The notes beneath the pieces are model-generated. The model saw nothing but the letters and a program-made list of their open reading frames with translations, did no database searches and was not told the DNA's origin. A stretch of DNA of 64,000 nt from positions 16,170,329-16,234,328 of the forward strand of contig OU964922.1 of the NCBI GenBank assembly GCA_918807975.1. Reading direction: 5' to 3'. The translations under genes were made by a program, and so were the position numbers. Shown here piece after piece: positions 45,360 through 56,299 of the stretch (its first letter is position 1; each line of letters opens with the position of its first letter). Source of the stretch: Aplidium turbinatum. Its lineage: Eukaryota; Chordata; Ascidiacea; Aplousobranchia; Polyclinidae.

Positions 45360-47480
45360 GTTTGCTCACAACCGAATGCCCACGGCGACGAACGCGCTGT
45401 GGGGCCCACCATTGGCTCAACGTCGCGTCAACAAACTATTTTTATATAGCGTTTTTGTTAGAATAAACCTTTGTTCACTTTAATTTCGTCAAATTGTAGC
45501 ATATACTGGCCAACGCTTCGAATTATTTTGTTGTGAATACGAAAAATGATATTTGTCGTAGAAAGGTTGATTCACAACCGAATGCCCACGGCGACGAACG
45601 CGCTGTGGGGCCCACCATTGGCTCAACGTCGCGTCAACAAACTATTTTTTACATAGCGTTTTTGTTAGAATAAACCTTTGTTCACTTTAATTTCGTCAAA
45701 TTGTAACATATACTGGCCAATACTTCGAATTATTTTGTTGTGAATACGAAAAATGATATTTGTTGTAGAAAGGTTGGTTCACAACCGAATGCCCACGGCG
45801 ACGAACGCGCTGTGGGGCCCACCATTGGCTCAACGTCGCGTCAACAAACTATTTTTTACATAGCGTTTTTGTTAGAATAAACCTTTGTTCACTTTAATTT
45901 TGTCAAATTGTAACATATACTGGCCAATACTTCGAATTATTTTGTTGTGAATACGAAAAATGATATTTGTTGTAGAAAGGTTGGTTCACAACCGAATGCC
46001 CACGGCGACGAACGCGCTGTGGGGCCCACCATTGGCTCAACGTCGCGTCAACAAACTATTTTTTACATAGCGTTTTTGTTAGAATAAACCTTTGTTCACT
46101 TTAATTTCGTCAAATTGTAACATATACTGGCCAATACTTCGAATTATTTTGTTGTGAATACGAAAAATGATATTTGTTGTAGAAAGGTTGGTTCACAACC
46201 GAATGCCCACGGCGACGAACGCGCTGTGGGGCCCACCATTGGCTCAACGTCGCGTCAACAAACTATTTTTTACATAGCGTTTTTGTTAGAATAAACCTTT
46301 GTTCACTTTAATTTCGTCAAATTGTAACTATACTGGCCAATACTTCGAATTATTTTGTTGTGAATACGAAAAATGATATTTGTTGTAGAAAGGTTGGTTC
46401 ACAACCGAATGCCCACGGCGACGAACGCGCTGTGGGGCCCACCATTGGCTCAACGTCGCGTCAACAAACTATTTTTTACATAGCGTTTTTGTTAGAATAA
46501 ACCTTTGTTCACTTTAATTTCGTCAAATTGTAGCATATACTGGCCAATACTTCGAATTATTTTGTTGTGAATACGAAAAATGATATTTGTTGTAGAAAGG
46601 TTGATTCACAACCGAATGCCCACGGCGACGAACGCGCTGTGGGGCCCACCATTGGCTCAACGTCGCTTCAACAAAATATTTTTTATATAGCGTTTTTGTT
46701 AGAATAAACCTTTGTTCACTTTAATTTTGTCAAATTGTAACATATACTGGCCAATGCTTCGAATTATTTTGTTGTGAATACGAAAAATGATATTTGTTGT
46801 AGAAAGGTTGGTTCACAACCGAATGCCCACGGCGACGAACGCGCTGTGGGGTCCACCATTGGCACAACGTCGCGTTAACAACTATATTAATCATATTAAA
46901 TTTTTGTTGAAATGAACTTTAAAAATTCTTCATTTCACAGAATTATAATACATACTTGCCATATCTCTTAATTCGTTTGCCAGAAACACCAAAATTGAGA
47001 TTTATTCTCAAAAGGTTGGCTGACAACCGAATGCCCACGGTGACGTACGTGACGTTGGTTCTTCGTTGGTTCAACGTTGTGTTAACAACCTATTTATGAT
47101 ATTGACGTTTCTTGAAATAAAAATTTATAAAAGCTTCAATTCACAGAATTGTAATGGGTACTTTTCATTATGTAAGATTATTTCACCCGGAATATCAAAA
47201 TAAACAATCGGTGGCTGGAGGTTGGTTTTCAACTGAATGCCCACGACGACAAATGCGACCTTGGCCCACCATTGTCTTAGCATTGTGTCCACAACCAAGT
47301 TTTACACAATATATATTTGGTAAAAAAAATGTTTTATGTGGTTTATATCACCAAATTATAACATGTTGTACCCTTTTTTACTGATTCTTTGTCCAGTTAA
47401 AGAAATAATGTTAGTTGGCAAATGGTTGTTTTGCGGCGAAAAGCCGACCGCGACGTTCGCGACCGTTGGCCAACGATCAG
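45360..47480 (+). repeat. ~207-bp tandem array, right arm of the TA-flanked element
   Basis: Eight near-identical units with GAATGCCCACGGCGACGAAC, near 45380, 45588, 45790, 46002, 46203, 46408, 46615 and 46823. Three progressively diverged units follow toward the right terminus (~47025, ~47230 and ~47420). The outermost unit merges with the terminal repeat. Homogeneous inside, diverged at the edge. Confidence 0.9.
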
Positions 47481-47504
47481 CCGACATTGTTTGCTGTGCG
47501 GGTA

Positions 47505-48075
47505 AGTTTCAATATTCCTTCAGGATATTATGAAAAACCACGCGATTTAGTGAATGCTTTTCGAAAGTTTAATGAAAGTCTACAAGAACGTGCAGGTCCA
47601 ATTTATGAAGCACTGACGACACAGAATTACGATGAAGATCACTTTTTTAATATCAAATATGATGACGACTCTCACAAACTAACTTTTCGAATAACGCCTT
47701 TATTCGCGTTACAGGTTTCTTGATCACTGCAACCGAGACTATAGGAACAGACGAAACCTATCTCGTTGGAAAAGAGGAACTGAAATACCCATTATATTTA
47801 CAACACAATTATCGAATTCTTTACGTAGGTTGTATTCTGACATTGTAAAAAATCGTGTTGTTGGAGATGCACAGTTGCACACGTTCCTTTGCTGGCCACT
47901 GTCCCTGTCATAGGGAAGAGATTTGAAAATGTCACTCATACGTTTCAAAGTATACAATACAATACCCTTGCGAGTCAATGCGTTTGAAACGGTTGAGATC
48001 AGTATAAATACTGATTCTGGGGTTTCAGTTCCTCTACCATCTGGCAAAGCACTACCTACCTTTCATCTACGTCGT
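47505..48075 (+). pseudogene. Polinton minor-capsid-type protein, second part (fossil)
   Basis: Sequence right of the insertion continues the family pattern (IPSGYYEKPRDLVNAFRKFN), and the C-terminal end is recognisable in ISINTDSGVSVPLPSGKALP. It is part of the broken Polinton. Confidence 0.6.
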
Positions 48076-48083
48076 CGGAGAAA

Positions 48084-48438
48084 ATGGTAGCATCAAACGC
48101 TTATGAACAATATTATGTCAATCAGGCCGGGAGTGGCTTGCCTGTTTTTCATGGATCATCTGTACAAGGTGGGTATGAGCTGGGGGGTGTTCTTGCGGGG
48201 ATTGGACGCATGGTTTTACCGATATTTAAAACGCATGGTTTTACATGGTTTTACGTTAATAAAAAGTGGAGCGAAAGCGATCGGGAAGCAGGCCATACGA
48301 TCTGGTTCTGAATTTGTTGGTGATGTTCTGAGTGGACATAATGTCAAGCAAGCAGCTATTCGACGATCAAAAGAAGCAGGAAAGAACCTTTTGGGTTCAG
48401 TGCTACACCAAAATCGAATAAAAAGAAGAAGCGACTAA
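48084..48438 (+). pseudogene. Polinton small basic protein (fossil)
   Basis: YYVNQAGSGLPVFHGSSVQ and GAKAIGKQAIRSGSEFVGDV are typical of a short, basic, glycine-rich Polinton protein next to the minor-capsid gene. It is often compared with adenovirus core/minor proteins; its role is not established. Confidence 0.6.
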
Positions 48439-48440
48439 GA

Positions 48441-50334
48441 AATCAGATCATTTCAAACAAAACGAAGCAAAGAAAGTTGTCGAAAGATATTTTCTGAAGA
48501 TTTCAACACAGTTGACTAATTCAGTCAAATGTATGGGTAGCGTTCAAAGAAAACGAGTACAACAGTTGTCCAGTTTAACAAGCACAATTTTTCATCATAC
48601 CTGCTTAGGTCTAGTTGATCTTGCTCAAAGCCTTTTATAAACAGATCCTCTTGAGAAACCATTTGGCATGCTGAGGCAAGGTTGTGGGCATGTGGGGGAA
48701 CTTATTTTATAAATGTTCAGTATGTCTTCGTTACGTAGCACAAACTATTGATTTTAGGTTGAAATGAAAGTCTGATCCCTTACACACTTTTTAAAAACAT
48801 TTTCACTTTTCTATTTTTGTTACTTTTTTTTAATTGAAAATTTAAAAACGTCACTAGTAAAATGTATCAATTTATCTTCCACGAAGGTAAATTGATACAC
48901 CCGGAAGGTAATTTGATACAGTAAAATTAATATAAAATTTCCCTTTGACAGCAAAGTAATAAATCAAAATTTAATATGTGGTTGGCGTGCTTGGGTGCAA
49001 AAGTAACTATTGAGCTCCATGTGTGCGGCAAAGCTTCTGCTGTAGGATGGACATAGGAAAGATGATTGGCTGGAGTTCTTATGCAAAGTTCGGCTTTACA
49101 CTGCTCTCGTTTTTTGACATCAAATAGCGTGTAGGCCTACGAAAGCCTATATAATAGCTATTTCCAAAGTAGCAGGTCTAGCTAAAGAAGAACAACTTAT
49201 TTAAAACAACTAGATCAATGACAACATTTATTACAGTCACAGAAGAGAATTTAACATTCTGTATCAATTTACCTTCTGCACGTGTATAAATTTACCTTTT
49301 TCAAAAAAATACAAAATTTTGATTTTTGTATGTTTGGATGCACATTGTAAAAAAAACGTGACATGCCCTTGAAGCCTTATCAATGAACTGTCAAATGAGT
49401 TTGGTTTCATGTTTGTGGAACTTTTCTTCAATTTTCCAGACGGATATAATCATAAGTTAAAAAAAATACAAAATAACTCAAAAAATACACTTTTCCAATT
49501 TTATGCCACAACAGTACGAGTTAGCTGCATGGTGTCGTTTCTGTAGGCATTATTTTCATAGATCTTCCACTTGATCACCGTATTTTTGACTAATATTTTT
49601 TGTACATTTCTGTAAGGGGGGTGTATCAAATTACCTTTCCTTCCCCCATTCGATGATTTCAATTCAACTTCCGATATTATTTGCCAGCGTTTGTTGAAAA
49701 AACAGCTGAGTAATCTATGTGCACCAGCAGGGCATGTTCGCAATGTATGCTCATACAGAATGGTTTCATCAGAAGTGGACGTGTTTTAGGGATTGCCAAG
49801 TATACAAAAGAATTTGTCATTTGATGAATTGCAAACCATTGTGTATTTAGCTGGATATATGTTATAAATGAGGAAATTTGTAGTGACGACACTTTCTTTT
49901 ACTATGAAAATTTTGGCCCTTATACCCAGTACTGGTACTTGAATCGGGGAGGATTAAATGTAGCCTACCAAACGATGCAACATGTCTGATGTCAGTGGTG
50001 TGCTTTTTGCTACAGCCGATTTGTGGTTGTAAAATGCAACATTTGATGCATAACAAATAATTAATTTTTGTAGACTACGTATACTTGCCAGCGATTTAGC
50101 CTATCTGTCTCCTCGAAAAGCAGTTGTTGTGTTTACTCTTTATACATCCAGCTGTGGCTGCAAATATTTTCTTGCTGATTTCTCTAATTCTTTGGTGGCA
50201 ACTAGATAAATTTGCTGTGGATTCTTTACACATGTTTTCAATTTCTTAACATTTCTTCTTAAGAAACTCCTCTTTTGCTTCAATGCATTTTTGGTTTATT
50301 AATGTATCAGTTTTCTCAAATTCCGCTTTAATTG
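48441..50334. other. Non-coding region with a cluster of inverted GTATCAAWTTACC motifs
   Basis: No gene is supported. GTATCAATTTA-CTTC and its complement occur at 48866-48925 (three times, partly as a hairpin), 49258-49305 (twice) and 49626-49650 (once, inverted). This suggests a foldback or MITE-like element of ~780 bp. Boundaries and target duplication were not resolved. Confidence 0.4.
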
Positions 50335-50530
50335 CGTCCGCCCGTTAACGTCCGCCCGTTAACGTCCGCCCGGTTAGCTCAGTAGTTAAGCACCCGGCCC
50401 AAGATCACGCGGCGCTGGTTCGACTCTCTGACACAGGTCGATAAAACTAAACTGGTTAGAGACAGAATAAGTACTTTTCAATTTCCCGAATAAGAAGTTG
50501 TAGGTTTGATTAATAATAAATATATTTAAT
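50335..50530 (+). mobile_element. tRNA-derived SINE with repeated 5' end
   Basis: The tRNA-like head GGTTAGCTCAGTAGTTAAGC (A box) and GCTGGTTCGACTCTC (B box) are followed by AAACTGGTTAGAGACAGAAT and a TTGATTAATAATAAAT tail. The first bases of the SINE (CGTCCGCCCG) are repeated about three times as CGTCCGCCCGTTAA at 50335-50371, as if the 5' end had been copied by slippage. Confidence 0.75.
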
Positions 50531-50879
50531 ATTACATTTAACTTGTTTATTTTTTGTAGGTAGCCTAATCATACCCCTAGACAGACTAAATTATCCTTTT
50601 AATAACCAAAAGACAGCTTCAGATAGCCAAAACTCTACTCTGGGGGCTCGTCAAAACAAACCAATGATTAATTTTTATTAACTCAACAAGATAATATGAA
50701 CAACAATTGTGTGAAAAAGGTCTAGTGGAGTCAAATAGCAAATTATAGGCTACAGAGTTTTATCAGATAGTTAGATAGTCTTAATATAATTAATTAACTT
50801 ATAAAACCATCAACAAACATGTAATAATAACAATAACAATGCTTTTATTTGCGCCCATTGCGATAACATACAGACTGCG
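50531..50879. other. Short AT-rich spacer
   Basis: Nothing recognised between the two SINEs, apart from TAGCCTA (50562) and TAGGCTA (50748) words. Confidence 0.5.
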
Positions 50880-51080
50880 ATCACAGATGCGATACAACAG
50901 ACGACAGGAAGCAGCGAAGTGACATATAGTCTTCGAGTCAGCTGCTCCCCTTATTTTCGCTTGCCATTAAGTGTCTTTGCTGAGACACAGCCGCGTACTC
51001 TGGAGCGGTATCGAACCCACGTCCCTTCGAACGTCGCGCAAACGTTCTCACCACTCGGCTACGCAGCCGACAGCAATATA
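50880..51080 (-). mobile_element. tRNA-Ser/Leu-like SINE, minus strand
   Basis: The minus strand reads GGCTGCGTAGCCGAGTGGTG (A box), GTGGGTTCGATACCGC (B box), then CGCGGCTGTGTCTCAGCAAA and GACACTTAATGGC. It has the same head and core as the SINE at 13088. Confidence 0.7.
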
Positions 51081-51206
51081 AATGTAACCACATTGGTAAC
51101 ATTACCACATTTTACTCCGAACTTAAGTCAGATTGAAAATGAATAAAAGCTTAATTAATAATTTGCTCTCCACTTTGGTCTTCGTCGTATGAGCTGTTCT
51201 TCTGGA

Positions 51207-51563
51207 CTATATGTTTGGGCATGATGTCATCAGCCACTCGACAGTCTCGTCATCCAGGGCCTTCAGTCCAAGCGTTCCATGTGGTGGTTGATGGATTGGG
51301 CAGTAATGGACGACATGATCTACTGTCTGGTCTGTGGCGCCACACTCGCATCCCGGTGAGGGAGAGAGGCCCCATCTGCACATGTCTGAACGAAAGCGAC
51401 CGACGCCGGTTCGTAGGCGGTTAAGCCGGACCCACGCAAGTCTTGCGAGGAACCTTCCCGGAGGGTGGGAATCGACGTCGAGTAGGAAATCACGGAGTCG
51501 GGAAGTGTTGTTTTGCCACTCCATGTTCCATGTGTATTGTGTACTTCGTCCAGTGTGCCGCAC
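51207..51563 (-). pseudogene. LINE ORF2 C-terminal domain
   Basis: LARLAWVRLNRLRTGVGRF, then CECGATDQTVDHVVHYCP, the C-terminal Cys/His knuckle of Jockey/I elements. The stop at 51207 is the likely natural end of ORF2. Confidence 0.8.
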
Positions 51564-51722
51564 TTATTCCAAGATCTTCAACGGTGTTCAGAAGCTGTCG
51601 TGCATCGGGCACAAATGGGCGTCTTGATTTCAGCCGCTGCTGTCTCCCAGGTAGGCGCTGAAGTGTACTGTGGAGGAGGTGCGCGACGAGCAAGGGAAAT
51701 CATGGCTCATTTACGGCGAAGC

Positions 51723-52823
51723 TCAGCAGGTTGGATGCCGGCAAGGATGGGAAGGCAGTCCGTTGGAGTGGGACGCAGGCATCCCGTCACAGTGCGTCAT
51801 TGATGGCGGTGTCAATGTGGCGGGTGTGAGAGCTGCGGCACCACACTGGTGCGCAGTACTCAGCGGTAGAATGGACGAGGGCCAAGGTAGCTGTGCGAAG
51901 GGTTTCGCATCAGCTCCCGAGCCGGAACCCGCCAACCGCCTCAAAAGTGCAACGCGCGCAGATATTTTTTTGCGCAGTGACTCCAGGTGTCGTCGGTACG
52001 TGAGTGACCTGTCCAGGGTTACGCCGAGGTAGGTGGATTCGGCGCAGTAGGGGAGGTGTTCGTCATCGGTGGTAATGTTGATCTCACGTTTTGCTTCCTT
52101 GTTGTTTAGATGGAAGGCCGCCGGCACTGTCTTTGCCTTGCTGAGCTGTAGCTTCCATTTCTGGAGATATGTTGATATAGTTGACATGTACTGGTTTAGG
52201 TTCCTCTCCATTGACTGCCAATCTCCGGCTGGATGCAGGAGAGCCAGATCGTCTGCGTAAACATACTTCCTGGAGATAGTGTCAGGCAGGTCATAGATGT
52301 AAGTGTTAAAGAGGAGGGGAGCCAGGACAGAGCCTTGTGGGACGCCGTTCCTGAGTCGACGTAGTCTACTTCGTCGGCCGCTACCGGTGGAAAGGGTAAA
52401 GCTGCAGTTTTGCACAAGTTCTATAATCATATGGACCATGTGCCTGTCAGGAAGGAGATGGAGTAGTTTGCAGGTAAGGCCGCTGTGCCATACAGTGTCG
52501 TACCAGCCTTCTTTTTTGCCGAAAAGCTGTCCTCGATGTCTTGGGTCATCAGAGTGACCTGGTCTACGGTTAATCTTCCGTGGCAAAAGCCGGCTTGTTC
52601 CCGAGGGAGCTGAGGGTCTATTATCGGTTCGACACGGGCGTAGATAAGTCTCTCGAGTATCTTGAAGGGGACACAGAGCAGAGAGATGGGGCGGTAGCTC
52701 TTCGGATCCCCTGGGGGGCGTCTTCGGCTTTGGGACTGCAACCACTAGGGCTCTTCTCCAGATTCTTGGGATGCGCAGGTGACGTAAGCAGCAGGAAAGG
52801 AAGTCTTTTAACCAGGACCTCAT
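51723..52823 (-). pseudogene. LINE reverse transcriptase domain
   Basis: GVPQGSVLAPLLFNTYIYDL and YVYADDLALL (catalytic Asp pair) identify the reverse transcriptase core, followed by WKLQLSKAKT and STYLGVTLDRSLTY of the thumb. The N-terminal fingers are frameshifted (52427-52741 holds the parallel frame PKSYRPISLLCVPFKILERL). Confidence 0.85.
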
Positions 52824-53125
52824 AGAGGGGGCAGCTTGGAGTATTAGTTCTGAGCATAGGTGGTCAAGGCCCGGGGATTTGCCTGGCTTTAGGTGCTGGA
52901 GGGGGAGGAAACTTCTTTTGGGGTAAACTCACCAGAGATGTTGCCCTCGACAGGTGTTGGGACCTTCCAGAGGTCCGTCATTTCCATGAGGACGGACTTG
53001 TCTGATTCACGGTCTCTCGTTCTGTGCACTCTATTTTTCACAAGTTGTGAGGCGATGGCATTTGCTGAAATGGGGCATTGGCGACGAGAGGCACGTGATC
53101 TGCCAGTGAGGTTGTTGAGTGTACT

Positions 53126-53641
53126 CTATGCTGTGCGGCTGGAGTGCGTGAAGTCGATTGAGTCTATGGCTTCTGTCCAGCGCTTCTTCCTCTTTGAATC
53201 CAATCTTGCCAGCAGGGCTGTTGCTGAGTTGGTGGTGGCGGTGCCCTGGGGGGAACGGAGCAAGTCGCGGTAGAGCCTATCGCACTCCACATCCCAGCAA
53301 GGTATGTAGTTTTTCCGTCGACCTCGCGAGATGGAGTCTTTTGCCGCAGATATGATTCCATCACAGAAGTCCTGGTAGGCTTCATCCACTTTGATGGTGT
53401 GTGGGGATGGGAGGTACTGCGTACCTTCGTTTGTGAGGAAGCTGTAGTATTCCCAATCGGTCTTTCTGAAGTTCCATCGCTTGACAGGCTTGCTCGGAAT
53501 AGGTGTGGCAAGCAAATGAGCCGTGATTAGCGAGGGTCGGTGTTGAGACCTTGGAAACTTCTCTAGCACACGTCTGTCCGGCTGGCGATCATCGGGGTCA
53601 TCACTGCGAAAGCCAGGTCTGGGTTCGTGCCAGTGTTCCAA
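53126..53641 (-). pseudogene. LINE ORF2 linker between endonuclease and reverse transcriptase
   Basis: Contains HRPSLITA (the end of the endonuclease), KRWNFRKTDWEYY and GRRKNYIPCWDVECDRLYRD, the usual linker pattern of Jockey/I ORF2. It overlaps the endonuclease frame by ~80 bp in another phase because of a frameshift. Confidence 0.7.
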
Positions 53642-54261
53642 CGACCGGAGAGGAAGCTCGGTGCGCCCTTAGGATCGTATAAGAGGGTGAGATTGTTGTT
53701 GGTTGCCCAAGCGGCCAGACTTTCTCCGTCGTTGTTGATGGAGTTGTAGCCCCAGTCAGTGTGGTGGCAGTTAAAATCGCCAGCGTAGAGGCTGGGGTGG
53801 AGGAACACTGGGATGGTTGTTGATGTTATCCGCGAAGGTGGGGGCTTGTAGACATTGACGATGTTGTAGCCTGCTACATCTACACAAAGCCACTCGATCT
53901 CCGATTGAGCTTGGGATTGGTCAACCAAGGACCAGCTCAGTCGGTCATGAACAAACGTGGCGAGGCCGTGTTTCCTGCTGCAGGTTGCGCCTGCGAGTGT
54001 GAAGTTGGTTATTACCAACTTATCCACAGATGTACAGTGAGTCTCCTGGAGGAGGATGATGAGGGCTTGATGCTTGGTGGCCAGGTGCTCGATGATGTTG
54101 AGCTTGCTGGCCGTGATGCCTTCGGTGTTCAGCTGCAGTACGGTGGGTCGTCGGTACTTTTCGACAGTGCGAGCACTGCCGTGCCCTGAAAAGGGCATTC
54201 CCTTACCCACCCTGCGCTGAACAGTCTCATTAGCTCTTGTTAGACAAGCTTCGTTTTGCAT
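53563..54261 (-). pseudogene. LINE AP-endonuclease domain
   Basis: VLQLNTEGITASKLN, IILLQETHC (catalytic Glu), IVNVYKPP, YAGDFNCHHTDWGY (catalytic Asp/Asn) and WNTGTNPDLAFA mark a LINE endonuclease, which nicks the target for reverse transcription. The terminal SDD region continues in another frame, where SQHRPSLI is the final box. The ATG at 54261 may be near the true ORF2 start, since VQRRVGKGMPFSGHGSA is basic and low in structure. Confidence 0.8.
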
Positions 54262-55073
54262 ACGTATTTTGTATAATTTCGTATGTTACTGACGGGGCCG
54301 ACCACGTGAAGGTGCTTTCACTTTGGTGAGACTCAGACAAGTAAGTTTAGAAAGATTTTCTCCAAAGTAGCAATGAAAAACCTGGTAAGTAGGCTATGCT
54401 ACAATTTTTATTTCTAGGTTAAAAACGCACAAACTCATAAATATTTTTTAAAAACATGTTACTTGGTAAACATTTCACACGTTGGTTCGCCAACAAATTA
54501 TGTGTAGCCTACTGTACTTTTAAGCGCAATGCCAGCAATTTATTGCTTGTCAAACATAACTGATTTTTGTAGTTCGCTCATGGGAAGTAATAAAGCGAAT
54601 TGTTCAGCGGCATACCGCGTATTTTAGCGGCCGATGTCGACAATTTTATTTACATGCCGAAGCTCCATTTGTCACTTTTAATATTTTTAAACGTTTACAT
54701 TAAATTTACATTACATTAAATTACAGTAAATTCATGCCAACAAGTTGCCTTTTCAGGAAAAGATAACCATGTAATTTTTGTTGAAAAATTGCAGTGTCAA
54801 ATATAACTTGAATATTGAGCTCATTTTAACATTCCTTTTTATTCTGTCTTAACCTACGTGCAATCAGCATAGGTCAGCATAACAGATTGCAGGACACACG
54901 TCCCAATCTTATATTATACAGACGTGCAGGCACTGCTCTGCAAAGTGTTGTGGTTTCGCTCCCAGAAACCATTTGTGATTTTTGTGCATGTTTTACTCCA
55001 ACTAGAAGACATCCACTTTGCTACCCTTACGTTCTCAGCTGAAACTATCAGTTTGCATAACTTCATGGAGCAC
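54262..55073. other. AT-rich spacer
   Basis: No gene recognised. The frames 54914-55165 (minus) and 54924-55247 (plus) overlap SINE sequence and are not credible genes. Confidence 0.5.
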
Positions 55074-55760
55074 GATAGGTTACGCACCCGGCTCAAGATC
55101 ACTCGGCTCTGGTTCGACTCTCGGGGTGTGCGCTTGAGCAATGCACTTTCAGGACTGCTCTCCATTCAGCGGCACCTACTTAATGGAATAATTCTCCGGC
55201 AACAAAACTTCAACAATCGGAAAACTTCAATCTTCCAATCTCGGTAAGTGTCCTGCGTCAAGAGCCTCTGAAACATGTAGCCTACCATGTTTTCAAATAA
55301 CAAATTTAAATTTATGAGAACATTTTGCAGAACCTATGAGAACTAAAATTTGAAAATGGACTTCAACTGTGAAAATTCAAAACCTAAATTCTGCTTTCAC
55401 GGAATCTAGGTCACGCTTCCCCACAAATGCCACTCTTCCAGAATTTAGTTCACCACATTCGTATTTCTGAAGAGGCTATTACTCATAAAAAAGCTCTATT
55501 GGTATATTATGAAATAAGCTCAGCGGGGAATTGAAAAATGCTCACACTCAGAGACAGACTTTAAAAGCGAACAGACCGAACGACTCAAGGGAAGAAGGTA
55601 AAATTCACGACTGGAGAATGTCGCTTTTCTGACACCGGTTAATAAAAAAAAATAAACTGGTTAGAGACAGAATATGTAGCCTACTTTTCAATTTTCCGAA
55701 TAAGAACTTGTAACTTTGATTAATAATAATAACACTGCGCAAAAAAATTCAAAAATTTTT
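55074..55760 (+). mobile_element. tRNA-derived SINE split by a ~490-bp insert
   Basis: The head (CACCCGGCTCAAGATCACTC, B box GGTTCGACTCTC) at 55074-55135 matches the SINE at 50366. Its continuation (TCTGACAC, AAACTGGTTAGAGACAGAAT, TTGATTAATAATAATAAC) is at ~55626-55760. The ~490 bp between is unrelated AT-rich sequence. The tail contains TAGCCTA (55677-55683) where the 50472 copy has only TA. Confidence 0.6.
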
Positions 55761-56299
55761 TGGTTTGGCTACATTTTTTAAGTGTGTCTGTATGATTTTC
55801 AAGTGCTGATTCTAAAAATGCTATCAGTTTTTTTCTATCATCGATCGTTTTTAAAATTCGATGATTTCCGTTTTTTGTGATTTCCGTAAACTGCAGGTTT
55901 TTAATGCGGTTATGGTTGTCATAGCTGTTGTCACAGTTGTGACAACTCGCCCCGACGTACGCAGTCAGACAAAAGTTTTAATGGCGGCTAGAAAAGACAC
56001 GCTTACTTCGAAAGTGTCAGCTAAACTCCTAACATAATAAGCTATAAAACTGATTTCATACTTGCGGTCAGACTGCTCTTACGAAAGCGTCACACAATTT
56101 TGAAAAGTTAGTGAAATTTACATCGATGACCAAATTTTTGATAATAATTTAATTTAAGCTAAGCCTGCTGTCTTTTCTTGACTTTGCTAACCTCAAAATG
56201 AAGATGACTCTTAACGAAGCACGTGCTACAAATTTAGACTCGAAGCAGTCAGTGTAAGTACAAAAAAATTGCTGTGACAACACGCCCCGGTTTGCCTTA
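55761..56299. other. Spacer with a repeated GTGACAACWCGCCCCG word
   Basis: GTGACAACTCGCCCCG (~55940) and GTGACAACACGCCCCG (~56274) occur 330 bp apart. A short frame from ATG 56199 (MKMTLNEARATNLDSKQSV) ends at a donor-like GTAAGT, so it might be a first exon. That is very weak evidence. Confidence 0.3.

Larger units (their letters stand above)
41580..47502. mobile_element. 5.9-kb TA-flanked element with satellite arms, family unknown
   Basis: The termini CCCGCACAACAA (41580) and reverse-complemented CCCGCACAGCAA (47502) are flanked by TA (41578-41579 and 47503-47504). They sit inside the Polinton minor-capsid gene. Just inside the left end is a degenerate ~125-155-bp array. Inside the right end is a ~207-bp array, and the interior shows no gene. 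A TA duplication is produced by Tc1/mariner, ISL2EU and some others, but neither the size nor the terminus lets me assign a superfamily. It looks non-autonomous. Confidence 0.65.
37870..48440 (+). mobile_element. Polinton/Maverick, broken copy
   Basis: The gene set and order on + identify a Polinton: FtsK/HerA-type packaging ATPase, small proteins, retroviral-type integrase with chromodomain, adenovirus-type protease, a minor-capsid-type protein and a small basic protein. Protein-primed DNA polymerase, the major capsid protein and long terminal inverted repeats were not recognised in the window. The copy is clearly dead, with on the order of ten breaks plus a 5.9-kb insertion (41580-47502). 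The outer limits are approximate. Confidence 0.8.
51130..54261 (-). mobile_element. Jockey/I-type LINE, decayed
   Basis: Minus-strand order: AP endonuclease (54261-53563), linker (53641-53126), reverse transcriptase (52823-51723), C-terminal zinc knuckle (51563-51207), then AT-rich 3' sequence near 51130. The reading frame changes near 53600, a stop lies near 53123, and it shifts again around 52830 and 51700. No gag-like first ORF is seen, so the copy is 5'-truncated or starts at ORF2. The sharp rise in GC here marks it as foreign to its surroundings. Confidence 0.85.

Noticed and set aside
51215-53355. Plus-strand frames across the LINE
   Set aside because: Antisense to endonuclease and reverse transcriptase motifs; long only because of the high GC content.
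56199-56260. Short ATG frame ending at GTAAGT, considered as a host first exon
   Set aside because: Too short and without any supporting downstream exon that I can recognise; mentioned only as weak.
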